Source: Klebsormidium nitens (Eukaryota > Streptophyta > Klebsormidiophyceae > Klebsormidiales > Klebsormidiaceae). Taken from it: DNA of 64,000 bases. Of this stretch, positions 34,401-46,726 are shown in pieces. The notes under the pieces were generated by a model that was given only the letters and a program-made list of their open reading frames with translations, ran no database searches and was not told the DNA's origin. The stretch's first letter is position 1. The number at the start of each line of letters is the position of its first letter. The stretch is taken from the NCBI GenBank assembly GCA_000708835.1, contig DF237434.1, positions 1-64,000 of the forward strand, written 5' to 3'. A program made the position numbers and the translations under genes.

Positions 34401-36113
34401 TGGCAGCGTCAGATTGAGAACCACTACGGAAACAAACCGTTGAAAGTTGAAACAAACTATTGAAATTGGAGGTCAAATCAGTGGGCTTGCGGGATACAGT
34501 GGCAGACGACATTGACCGGTTGATTGGCGCACACGCTTTGCCTTCAGCCGGTGGCACGTTGCTCAGAGGTTGAACAGCTTCTAGGAAGCTGGACCGCAGC
34601 CCGGCACAAGACCGCAGTCTGAGTTTGATGCAGAAAGTGGTCACATCTAGCTTGGAGAGAATCTGGAGTAGGCACACACAAAGCGACAGCTCCTGACATC
34701 TGTGACCAGGGTAACACAGCGAGTTTACCTAATCCCCCTCATCTCTCACCAATCAGTGCCAACTTGATCAACACCAATCAGCTGCGAAATGAAGACTGAG
34801 AGATTTCACAGAGACTGAGAAATGTTAACGGGCAACTGTAATCCTGAACGAGGAATACAGCCATTCTCGATAACAAAGCAGCAGTCTCAGATCTCAAACA
34901 GCTTCCTCACATCTGCAGTAGCGGTGGCCCTGATGCTGCAAGGAGAGTCGGCCCCGCCCCACAGACCAAGAACTGTTCAGAATACGCTCGGGGAAATAGG
35001 TATGGTCTGAGTCACCCGTCAAACATCTCTCCAGATATCGTTTGTCCGTAGGAACGCAGAAACGGTCTTTTGAACTTTTCAAACTCTCCAACACACCTCA
35101 ACAACTGCGGTTGCGGTGGCCCTGATTGCAGCCAGGAGCGTCGGCCCCGCCCCCGCCGTGAAGCCGTGGCAAACAGTGACGAAGGCAGAGACGGCTTGCA
35201 GGAGGACGTTGAGTAGCAGGAGCCCGTCTTCTTTGTCGACTTCACCCGACCATGCCATCGCGGCTGCAACAACGTTAGCAGTATATGCCCTGTCAGAACT
35301 CAAACAAGTCTGCAATTTCCCCGCTTCTTGACCACTGCTCAGGTCTACTTTTTCACCCCCAAAGTAGCACCTGCCACCCCAAAACCTTGTGACTAAGGCC
35401 CTCCCACTGCCAACTGTCATCAGAGAGAGGCTGTTGCGGGTAGCTTCCCTTTGTCCTCGCTCCGGTCTTGGGGGGCTTGTCATGGGCTCATCTGAATGTG
35501 AGGGCTCCGACGATCCTACAACAGCCATAGCCATGATGATAAAGGCAAGCTCTCTTGTGCTTGCGAGTCACACCACCCTTGATTTCACAGAGGAGACATG
35601 ATCACAAGCTCTCTCGATGGCTTGTCAACGCACACCACCTTTGCTTTCGTTGAGTCGGCGGGAGACTGCAATGACTGGAGGTACTGGAAATGGTTGCTGC
35701 CAATACGCAGCAGTTTCTCATGTCATCAATCAAACAATCTTTCAGCAGGCTGATGCAGACCGGTCTCAAAGTCACATTGACCAGATTAGACTACGGACCT
35801 GACTACTTAACCGCTGGCCTTTCCCAACCTTGCGCCCTATCAGCATTGAGAAGCACCAGAACCCACACCCCAGAATTGGAAGACCCCAAGAATGCAGGAA
35901 CCCGTGCACTAACCAACTTCAACGAAACCTACTTTTTGTGGCTTCTTTGGAAACCATGTGCGCTGCGGCCAACAGCTCGTTCCTGGTGACCTTCTCTCCG
36001 ACCCCTTCCACAGCGGCAACTGTCAGCAGCTTCAATTGTTCCCGCATCATCAAAGGGCCTTTCACTTTCATCCGCGCGAGGACCGCCTCAAAAGTCTCCT
36101 CCTTCTTTCCCAT
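31478..36113 (-). CDS. GCIP / cyclin-D1-binding protein 1 homologue with long low-complexity insert
   Basis: Minus-strand exons 35933-36113, 35097-35263, 32795-34017 and 31478-31724 join in phase to 605 aa. Signature segments are EKVTRNELLAAAHMVSKEAT, MAWSGE, HGFTAGAGPTLLAAI, ALPKLAGRVWETCEAVKKAP, VKDTLREM and LGACLYPPQEI, matching the CCNDBP1/GCIP family, all-helical proteins that bind D-type cyclins and bHLH factors in animals and occur in plants. A Ser/Gly/Glu/Lys-rich, probably disordered insert of about 260 residues (roughly 190-450) sits between two conserved helical parts; typical family members of about 330-360 aa lack it. The start is the ATG at 36113 (MGKKEE). A TATG at a CAG acceptor leaves open an extra 5' exon near 36500-36660. 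Three exon edges are repeated in the adjoining introns. The gene is head to head with SMG9. Confidence 0.85.
32355..32850 (-). repeat. Tandem decoy copies of the large-exon donor edge (GCIP gene)
   Basis: On the minus strand the exon ends CATGGCGACTGCAG|GTGAGG at 32795. Copies of this edge and of the last 50 nt of the exon follow downstream at 32679 (donor GTGGGG), 32511 (donor GTGAGG intact) and about 32368 (donor lost). Steps are 116, 168 and 143 bp. The plus-strand signature is TTCAGCGCCGCGTCC. Confidence 0.9.
33950..34200 (-). repeat. Decoy copy of the large-exon acceptor edge (GCIP gene)
   Basis: The first 65 nt of the large exon and its acceptor (real at 34017/34018) are repeated at about 34110-34195, an offset of about 155 bp. 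The plus-strand signature is GGCGCCTCGCTGGAAGAGG, against GGCGCCACGCTGGAAGAGG in the exon. A third, degenerate copy (AAGCTGGACCGCAGCCCGGC) lies near 34580. Confidence 0.85.
34890..35165 (-). repeat. Decoy copy of the second-exon donor edge (GCIP gene)
   Basis: The end of the exon at 35097 (plus-strand GCGGTGGCCCTGATTGCAGC...GTCGGCCCCGCCC) is repeated at about 34905-34970, 193 bp away in the downstream intron. The donor (GTGTGT in the real copy) is GTGAGG in the decoy. Confidence 0.85.
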
Positions 36114-37007
36114 ACTGGGCTGCCAAGAAGACCCGGCAAAAGCGGCTCTGAATGTTTCCTTCTCCGTTGTTCTTTCAGTTGTACTCCCGGATAAGCAAAC
36201 TTCGAATCACCAAAATACTACCTTTCCGACCGAGCAATGCTCTGATGACAAGTGGTGCTCCTTGGGCGCGTCCAAGAGTGTACATCACCTGCGTTCACGA
36301 AACCTGGAAAAGCAGGACAATGAGCGCCCCAGTATCCTTAGGGCCCAAGACGTCTTGAAGGTGTTGAAAATTCAGCATGGGACAAAGTTGGGAGCAGTTG
36401 AAGGGGTGCTGACCGACTCGAAGTTCCAAATTCCGTTTCCAAACTGTGCAGTGAACTTTCACCGTCACTGACATCAGCATTGAGCTGCAGACCAGCCGAT
36501 GTTGCAAATTCCAGTGGCACAGAAGTCGCTCTGGGTCTGGGGGGGCCAGAAAGCTGCGACTTTTTGATGGCATTGAAAGACAGCTGTTGAAGGCTGGCAT
36601 GCTGTCGCAGAACAGCATCAAAGTGAAAGCTCAACTTTTCTAAAGGTGGTGGTAGAAGCATTTTGATTCATCACAGCATTGCAATCAGCATTCATTCAGA
36701 AAGCGTACCCTGCCAAAACTGCGATTGTTTGTGAGGGCTTCTTGAGATCAGGCGGGGGTCAAAGGGCTCTCCAGAGTGGCATAACCAATTGCTACTTGCT
36801 CGTTTGAAGCATCATTCTGCGATGGCTCTTTTTAAAAGTTGGAGCCATGTGAATCAACAGTGGTGCATGACCTTGTAAAGTCGCATCCACTTTGTTCTTG
36901 CACCACCAAACTCACCATCATGCACCGCTAGTTATGCACCACAAAGTTCTTCCCTGAGAATCTGTCAGGATCCACAGCTATCAGATCACTTCACACCTTC
37001 GGAGAGG
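36114..37007. other. Head-to-head region between GCIP and SMG9 starts
   Basis: About 0.9 kb separates two divergent start codons. It may act as a bidirectional promoter or may hold a 5' exon of the GCIP gene: a minus-strand frame at about 36500-36661, MLLPPPLEKLSFHFDAVLRQ, resembles the family's N-terminal helix. No TATA or other element can be assigned firmly. Confidence 0.45.
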
Positions 37008-40000
37008 ATGGCAGCTAGAGGGATCCTGGGACCAGGAATTGTTCCGACAATAATGGGAGCGAAGGCCGGTCATGCAGAGCCTCGTGCTGCTGAGCAGCGG
37101 GGACCCATCTTGAAGATCATGAAAGATGAGAGTGCTCTGAAGAGCAAGGCTGGGCCGATCGGCAGCCTGAAGATCATTGATGACAAGTGGGAACACACTG
37201 GGGAGAAAGTCAACCAGGTGCGTCTGTGTTGGCGAATGCTTTTGGGGGGACTGGGATGATTGTCATTCATCGGAAAGGATACTCAGAAGCCACCTGAGAA
37301 TTGCTTCTGGAGCTGTGGCAGATTCTGGAGGGAAGAACTTGGACTGCCATAGCTGTACACTTGGTCCGCTCATCCTGCTTTTTCAGTGAAGGTCTTTGTG
37401 GCTAGATCAGGCCACGGGAAATGCACCACTCCACTCATCCAATCAGAGAATTGCCAGTGATTATGCCACAGGTATGGAGTTCCTATGGCCTCTTTTTACG
37501 ACACTTGCGCTTGCGCAGAGTTCTTTGAGGGGCTCCGTATCACCTTAAACATACCCGTTCATCTGACCACCTATATTCGATTCTTCATTCCTTCCTTCCT
37601 TCCCCACTTTCTCTCCAAGGGCTCCTTCGCTTGTTCCCTGTCTGTCCAAATTCAAATGAACTCCCCGTTCCTTCGCTTCTTCAGTTCTTATCCGAAAGCA
37701 ACGTTGACTACCAAGTCATTGGAGTCCTGGGAGCCCCAGGCGTTGGAAAGAGCACCATTCTGAACGCCCTATACGGTCTGGCTTCAGATCATCCAAGCAT
37801 AGTGGCAGGCCGTACCCCGCCGCCCTTTGCGGTGCAGTCTGAGGAGGCGAGAATGTTGGCGAGGCATAGTTCTAGCGGGGTGGAAATGCGGGCAACTGCA
37901 GAGAGGCTCGTCCTGCTGGACTCACAGGTGAGGTTTGAATGGAAAATGAGTCGGTCTATCTAACGTTGCTCTCGTGTTCCTAGAGCCTTCGATGCCCGGG
38001 AAATTTGCCACGATGGTGCGTGCTGCAAAACTCGGAAGAAGGTGATGCGAGCGCTCTTGATTTGTACCTGACACTTTTAAATACCTGGTCTAAGTTACCA
38101 TCTCTTCAAAATTGACCAGTCAGCCCATTTGGCTCGATGAACCTGTCAATTTCTCAGTGTCCAGAACCTCTCAAGTTTCATCTCACTCGCTTCCAACTCG
38201 ATCAAGAGCCCACCTACGGTTCACTTTTTTCCTCGGCCTGTACATTGTAACCTGAGTCTCTTAATCCCTCCTCTTGAGGCACGTCTTGAGCCCCTTTTTT
38301 CACTGAAAGCCGGTTGTTGTCTGCGATCTCATTCCCCAGTAGTTGGTTACCCCTTCTCCGTCTTCCCCAAGACAAACACTCGCAGAGCATTTTTTGTGTT
38401 TAGTCCTTCCTCTTGCAGCCTCGTCAGCCTCTATGGCCATATATCTCACCTTAAGAACCACCTGCCACTGAGGGGCGGCTGTCTTTCCGTCGTTTTTGCA
38501 AGAGCATATCCAAAGGGATCCACGAAGGACAAACCTCTAGATCGGTGCACTCTTTTCGTTTTCCGCAGCTCTTCTCCAGCCCCGCCGTTCTTACATATCA
38601 CCCGCCTCTAGCGTCTACGAAGATTCATACATTTGAAGCACTCCACTTTACCTCTTTCATCCGGTCATTTGTCGAACGACGAAATTCTGCGTCAAAGTGC
38701 TCTCTTCTGCTATGCAGCCCGTCTTCAGCCCCTCCGTTCTCGTGCACATGACCGCCCCTATCTTCTCTTTCAAAGACACTTCAATCCCCAACCCACCTTT
38801 ACGCACCTTAATTTGTCCAACTTTCTAAAATCGACAAACGGTGAGGTCGGCGCGTTTTTTTGGCTTTTGCAGCTTTTCTTCGGCCCCTCCGTTCACCCTC
38901 CTCTTGCGTCTTTTTCATTCTTAGTCAAACTCTTACATGCTAATTGCTCCTCTTGATCCTTCTCATCCGGCTTCATACAAACGACAGATTGTCAGGTCAA
39001 AGGGCTCTTCACTTATTTCTTAGCCCGTTCTTTGCCCATACGCTCTCATAGATATCTTCCGCTCCAACCGTCTTTGAAGCCACCTTAATTTAGCTCCGGC
39101 TGTATCATATTCTCATCGGTCCACTTATCTATGAAGGACTAATTTTTTGAAGAGCGCTCTCTCTATTTTAGCAGCCCGTTTTAGCCCCTCCATTCTGACA
39201 GACATTCTCGCCTCGACCGTCTCTTTCCAGCAATTGTTTGTCTCTCCTCCGGCTTTTCACGAACGACAATCCTCCGAAGCAGAGCGCTCTCTTCTGCTTT
39301 CGCAGCCTCTTAAGCCCCTCTGTTCTCACAAGTGTCCGCCTCTACTGTATAATTTTGTATTGAGAGCGTCCGTAACATTACTCTCGTTCGTCCAGCTTGT
39401 TGGAGGAACAAATTTCTATGCCAAATTCCTCTCTTCTGCTTTCGCAGCCCGTCTTCAGCCCCTCCGTTCACAATGTTATCAACCCCGCCTCTAGTGTCTA
39501 CTTCGGTGGCAATAACGTATCTTCGCGCCTCTTGATTCCAATCATCCGGCCTTTTTTGAACAACAGTTTTCTTAATCAGACCGCCTATTGTGCTTTTGCA
39601 GCCCGTCTTCAGCCCCTCCGTTCTCACTGACATCACCCGCCCCGACGGCTCCTCATCTGTGACTCCATTTCCGGGGGATCCCCCCGCAGCGGAGCTTGCG
39701 CTTGAAGCCATGGCGCTGCAGCAGGCCGTCTTTCTCCTCTCGGTGTGCCACGTCATCATCGTCGTCAGCGAGGGACTAGAGGACCGCCGGCTGTGGGAGC
39801 TGCTGCATGCGGTGAGAAGCTGACACCTGTCTTAATGCCACGTGTCTTATTTCCTTTGTCCTCTCCCATGCCAGGGTTCAGAGTACAGCAGGCGATGAGA
39901 GCACCCGTCCCCGAACCGACGCTGACCCAAGCATGCTTCTGACGGGGGCGTTTGCTGACGTCAAACTCAAGACACGTGTTTGAATTCCCATCGGCGTCGG

Positions 40001-41671
40001 AACCGGCAGCAGCTGCCATCAGCATTCATTCTTGCCACCCGCGGTGCCATCCGCATAGTTTACGTGGGGACGCGGGCGTCGGCTGACAGTAACAGGCAGG
40101 ATTGTACTCTGCCCTCCTGTCCGAACTTCGGTACGAACCAGAGGTGGATGCTGCCATGAACCTGCGGTTCCGAAACCCCCGCGAAAAGGGTCTACTTTTA
40201 TGTTTGGTCTCCTCGATGGACATGCGCTCTCATCCAGTTCTCTTCGACGTGCAATGCTCTTTCAATTTATTTTATCGCTATGCCTTCCCACCGAATTGCA
40301 GTTCTTGTAGGGGCGGTAGGCATTTCATGACCGTCATATGTCGTCGTCAACGGCAAGACTTGGACGGTTCACGTTCTAAACAGCACTTGCGATGAGACCC
40401 TCGGTTTCGCTAGATCCGACGAGGCGTGTACGTCCTTTGCCTACTTCAAGCGTTCCTAAATCAGCGGTGTGATTCTTTTTCCTCCTTCGAAGTTCCGCTT
40501 CCTTTGCCACAGCTTGCGCTACCGCCCGCGCTCTCCGGCATTCCGTTATTCCGCTCTTCATTCCTTCAAAATTCCGGCGTCTGTGACTGCGCTTCACCAG
40601 TCCTTTACCCACCCGCTACTTCGGGCTCAAAAACAGGCCGATTATAAGCAAGCGTTTTGCATAGCTTTACACCAGGTTACGAACCGCACGGGCTAACGAT
40701 TGGCCGTTCCTCCAACCGTGTTTCTCTTTGACCAGGCGCAGCTCCTTCGCGACCGCATCTACCGGCCTCTCAGCATCCGTCCCCCGACTCCCCCCTCCCG
40801 CCAATCAGAACCCGTACCCAGCCAGTCCCCGCGGCCTCCAAACGAAAGACCCGGTTCTAGTTCCAGCGGCGTGACCGCTTCTCAAGCGTCAGGACGGGGC
40901 CAACCGGGGGGACCCGTTTCTCAGACGGGGCCACCCATCCTTTCCCACCCTCACCTTAACCCTAACCCTAAACTTAACCAACCCGGGGTCCGGCCGTCGC
41001 AAGGGGACAGTCGACCAGGGTCTGCGGCCAGCTCGCGGGAGGAGCCGCAACGGCCCAGTTCGGCGTCCGCCGGGCGCCCATCGGAATTCCGCCCACCAGA
41101 AGCTCGGAGGAGCCCGGAAGAACGGCCGCAGCGAGCGGGGCACTCCCCCGAGGTCGTCTTTGTGGCGACCAAGCTGAGGGGGAGCGAGCTGCTAGGTGGG
41201 CAACTGCGAGCGGCGCAGGAGGAGTTAACAGCGGCGTTCCCCGCTTTGGCTGCGCCGCGATCTGGACCGGGTTTGGACGTGGTACAGACCGTACGAAATC
41301 GGACGTACGGACCAGGGACAGATGGCGCTAATGGGAAGGCTCGACGGAACTCAAGCGAGCGGAGCCGGAATGAACGGCTGCAGGCAAGCGGAGAGTCGAA
41401 TGCAAAGGGGGAATTGAGAGACAGTCCTAGTGTCAGCTTCTATGGTCTGCCGGCGAAGGGACCCAACAGTGCGGCGTTTGAGAGTTTTCATTTGTCTCTG
41501 AGGAGCTTGCGCGATCAGATTCTAGGCATCCCGAGAAGGCACCTTCTGGGGAAGCCGGTCACTGAGGCCAGCTGGCTGAGGTATACCAACAAGGTCTGGA
41601 GAGACGTACGAGAGTCGGACGCAGTCAAGGAATATTGCTCTTTACTGCAGTCAGATGGCTTCTTCCGTTGA
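37008..41671 (+). CDS. SMG9: SMG9 homologue, nonsense-mediated mRNA decay factor
   Basis: Exons 37008-37217, 37685-37927, 39602-39811 and 40736-41671 join in phase to 532 aa. Exon 2 has the P-loop GVLGAPGVGKSTILNALYG (about residues 83-101). Exon 3 has PSVLTDI and FLLSVCHVIIVVSE, which match the characteristic ICHVVIVV strand of SMG9. Exon 4 opens with a long Pro/Ser/Gly-rich linker, then EVVFVATKLRG and the C-terminal block ending WRDVRESDAVKEYCSLLQ, again as in SMG9. SMG9 forms a complex with SMG8 that restrains the SMG1 kinase, which phosphorylates UPF1 on premature-stop mRNAs. The N-terminus is shorter than in animals. Intron 2 (1.67 kb) is built almost wholly of decoy copies of the exon-3 acceptor. 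Confidence is high for family identity and good for the exon structure. Confidence 0.88.
38400..39660 (+). repeat. Nine-unit acceptor-edge array in SMG9 intron 2
   Basis: Copies of the exon-3 acceptor and exon start (GCAG|CCCGTCTTCAGCCCCTC) begin at about 38419, 38569, 38718, 38873, 39024, 39175, 39306 and 39448 before the real exon at 39602. Steps are 150, 149, 155, 151, 151, 131, 142 and 154 bp. Each unit also repeats the upstream polypyrimidine stretch (CGCTCTCTTCTGCTTT) and an ACGAACGACAA-like block. Almost every unit keeps an AG acceptor. Confidence 0.95.
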
Positions 41672-42643
41672 TCTTATGACAGCTCTCCATGACTGTCGAC
41701 GGCTCTCATCCGGCTGCGAGGCACATGGCCTCAAAATGGAGCAACGTATACTAACGGCATGCCACAGTTGCATTTAGTCGCGGATACTTGAGTTGACATC
41801 GCCAGATCTTAATGCCCTCTAGCCTCTTGAGTAGATCATGTTCCAATTCGGGCATGGTGACGTGTAACATCGGGCATGCAATGTTCCTCGAATAATGATG
41901 CACCGGGCCCACGGCGTACACAGAAATAAGGTAATTATTATGATAGGCGGGCGCGGCCCGGCCCAGGCTGGTCGGCCGGGGCGTAAGGCTGCCGCCGCTT
42001 GTTCTGATCGTTGTGGCATGATCGCTATATATACAGTTTGCGGATACGGCATCCGGGTAGACATTTCGTTTGGCCACGTGCATATGTGAAAATTTCGCGC
42101 CGCCGGGGCGGTCGCGGTATTAATTGATCAATTTAAGTAGTTACAGCTCTCCACTTCTGTGGTGACGTACATGTCTACTTAGACGCGCCTGCCGCAGTTC
42201 GACATCATTACAAACTTAGGTATTAACATTTGACAAGTTCCATTTACACCATTTTACGAGGCCCGGTGCTATCATGGTACATGCTGCGCCCCGTGCAACT
42301 ACTATACCAGCCGTCGGAAGAACAACGTACATTGACCGAACTCTATTCCCTTGCGGTCCATGGTCTGTAGCACGTATACTGCGAGGTCCAACAAGTCTCC
42401 TTTGCCATGCACTTTCAACGACTCGTCATGAAGAGTTTGCATTCCCAAACTCTGCAATGCCCTGGGTCTGTCCGCAGGGTTCGCAATGCCCAAACGGCAA
42501 CGAAATAGAAACAAAGAAAACCTTTTTAGCTACGCGACATTTATCAGCAAGAAAACCTGTACAACGGGGCAATAAGAACAGTCAAGTTTCTACCTACACC
42601 TAACAACAACACAGATTCCTGTTTCAGCTTACCCAATATGGTT
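41672..42643. other. Convergent intergenic region between SMG9 and RPB10
   Basis: Both neighbours end here. It includes a GC-rich patch at about 41940-42000. No gene or RNA structure could be supported. Confidence 0.5.
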
Positions 42644-44257
<1,614 letters not shown>

Positions 44258-45046
44258 CTTGCCTTTCTAGCTGCCCCCCTAATAAGAACACAGCGGCGAG
44301 GCAGCCGCCAAAAGCCCCTCCTCCTGAAGCTGTGCGGAGGGTTTTGAAAAGCTAGCCAGCTGAAGCTGGGCCAAGCACATCCACCAATTAACTAGCACTT
44401 GGAAAGAGCAGCCAAAGCTTTTGCTTGCCCGGCACGCAACCTGGCGCAACTTGCGCCTGTCACGTCGATCCCGGCCCGGGCTAGCAAAGAACGCGGAACT
44501 TTGTCTTTTCGTGCAACTTTACCTTTCTCCGATTCGTCGAAAGACGTGCAAGTCAAAATCCTAGACTCTAATTGGCCAGGCGGCTTGCATTGCTCGCAGA
44601 GCGACACTTGGCGGTCAAGGAAGCGCCGTCAGTCGTCATCCTTCGTCGACGGTCTCCGTCTTGGAAAGTCCCCCGCCAATGATTGACGACGTCGATCTCG
44701 TCATTGGCGTCCTGCTAGCGGGAGCCGGCCCATGGGCGCCCGCGCCTCATAAGCTATATCTCAGGCTATATGCAGATCACGGAGTCAGACTGTTTCCACA
44801 ATGATCAGCTAATGGCGAAGGCTGAGGGTTACACTGCGCCAGAAGTCAGGCATGCCAGTCGGTTTAAAGGTTCCGAATTAAACACTAGTAGTAGTTAAAG
44901 CGCACTTCACTTTCCCTTCGACCAGACCTTTGGTTTTGGCATTTTGTTCACCTTGATTGCAGCAACTCGCCAGAGCTACTGTACACGGTTCCTCACTTCC
45001 TGAAAGCAGTGAGCAACTTTCCTCTCAAGCCACTCAGCATCGAAGG
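44258..45046. other. Head-to-head promoter region, RPB10 and VOC genes
   Basis: A 789-bp interval separates divergent start codons. A GC-rich core at about 44400-44720 is consistent with a shared promoter. It contains a 95-codon open frame on + (44399-44686), which I regard as chance in GC-rich DNA. Confidence 0.45.
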
Positions 45047-46726
45047 ATGGCTAGTACTGACGTGGAGAAGCGCCCAAAGGCCTATCACACGGTGAGTCAC
45101 CTAGCTGCCGCGTTGCGGATCCGGAATGTGGAGTATGTGCCAATTGCATCAGGAACTTGTTCATTCTCGGTTCTATTTGAGTCCAACCTTAGGACAACGC
45201 GTGTCATTCTGAGTCGATGTTTACTGCCGCTCAGTTCTCTGAAGTTGTTCTAAGTCCAAGTTTTTTCACTTTCAGTGTACCCACAAGGTTGGCAAATGCT
45301 AAAATCAGTTGGGCATACTGCAAACTTGGCTGAGCGTATATACTAGGAGCCTCTTTGACATCAGATTGTCTGTACCAATACTGCTGTTCGAATTTGCGGT
45401 TAGAAAGTGAATAGAAGTCAGTGTGGCAAGAGCACTGCGACAGCGCTTGACTCGCTAAAAGTATTACTGCCAGAATTAGAATCGAATGCATCACAGATTT
45501 CACCCTCTTGGACTTTCTTCTTTCTATTCTGCCTCTACCCTACTACTCCAGGCCAGATTGCATCCCCTGCGCAGCATCTGATCCTTGTGCAAGGTTTCCT
45601 CGTATAGTGCCTGCTGTTTCAGCAGACTGCACGCACTCTTACAAACGAATTCTGGGCACCCATTGATGTTTTTTTTCAATTACATCCTGTCCAGACGAGA
45701 ATACATCTACCACTGAGAAGCTCAATGATCGATCGACTCACCTGCTTTTCTCTGCAGCTGACCGGTCCTCCCTGAACAATTCCCTTTGAGCCCTTAAGTC
45801 TTTCAGTTCTTGGGCACGTTTCCTGTTTCCTCTCGCAGTTACAGTGTCACGGAGTCTAAATGCTCTCTTTTGAACTCTTGACTCTCTCTGAGTTCCATCT
45901 TACACCGAGAAGTGAATGTTAAAACTGCTTCCGCTTTTGCAGCTGACCCCCTACCTGACGTTCAAAGGCGCATCCCAGGCCATGGAGTTCTACAAAAGTG
46001 CCTTTGGCGCTACCGAAATCTACTCCCTCAAGGGGCCTGGGGGGATCATCGCTCACGCCGAGATGAGCATCGGCGATAGCCGTTTCATGCTGGCGGACGA
46101 GTCCCCGATGCGCGGGAACAAGGGCCCGACCAGTTTGGGGGGCACCCCGGTTAGGTAAGAGCCTCGAACTAGAAATGCGGGAGGCCCGTTAAAAAAGAGC
46201 GACTTGAGCTTTCGAGGAGTCATTGCGGCTGTAAAATGCGGTGGAGTAACCTCAGTGTTGGCGTCATAAGCTATTGAGTCCTTTGTCTACGAGAAGCGAA
46301 CTCGTTGGGCAGACTACCAACTCGCAGGAGCTCCACAAGAAATCTCCCGCATGCTTTCACCCCCGTTGGGAGCGACGCCGATCGCGAGTGTGACAAAAAT
46401 CCTACCCCAAATGTTCACGCACTCTGCACTTGTAAGTTGAATTTGACTAAACCCCACCCGTTCTCGACTTCCTATTCACAAACTCGTTTCCCTTTCCGTT
46501 CAGCCTCATGATGTACGTGGACGACTCCGACGCGGCGTTCGAGCGCGCGGTCAAGGCCGGGGCGACTGTTGCGATGCCGGTGCAGACACACTTTTACGGC
46601 GACCGTTCCGGTTCCGTCGTCGATCCGTTCGGGCACAAGTGGGACATCGCAACCCACGTGGAGGACGTCAGCCCCGAGGAGATCCAGAAGCGCATGGCGG
46701 CGATGGGGCCCCCCGGCGAGAAGTAG
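45047..46726 (+). CDS. PhnB-type VOC (glyoxalase/bleomycin-resistance fold) protein
   Basis: Exons 45047-45091, 45943-46154 and 46504-46726 join in phase to 159 aa. The protein reads MASTDVEKRPKAYHT, then LTPYLTFKGASQAMEFYKSA, FGATEIY, HAEMSIGDSRFMLADE, a variable loop, LMMYVDDSDAAFERAVKAGA, and FYGDRSGSVVDPFGHKWDIA followed by THVEDVSPEEIQKR. This is the complete betaalphabetabetabeta pair of the vicinal oxygen chelate fold in the PhnB-like subgroup, single-domain proteins that usually dimerise. Bacterial relatives are often annotated as glyoxalase/bleomycin-resistance proteins, but the metal and substrate of this subgroup are mostly unknown, so no reaction is assigned. No targeting peptide is visible; it is probably cytosolic. 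A copy of the exon-2 acceptor edge (GCAGCTGACC) lies 185 bp upstream at 45758. Confidence 0.9.

Noticed and set aside
35830-36471. 213-codon plus-strand frame
   Set aside because: It is antisense to the first GCIP exon, with no recognisable domain.
40102-40395. 97-codon frame between SMG9 exons 3 and 4
   Set aside because: SMG9 exons 3 and 4 join in phase and in register with homologues without it, so it is intronic.
40952-40978. Telomere-like CCCTAACCCTAAAC run
   Set aside because: It is under two full units, lies inside the coding linker of SMG9 exon 4, and is better explained as low-complexity Asn/Pro codons.
44399-44686. 95-codon plus-strand frame upstream of RPB10
   Set aside because: It sits in the GC-rich divergent promoter region, where chance frames are common; no domain and no splice partners.
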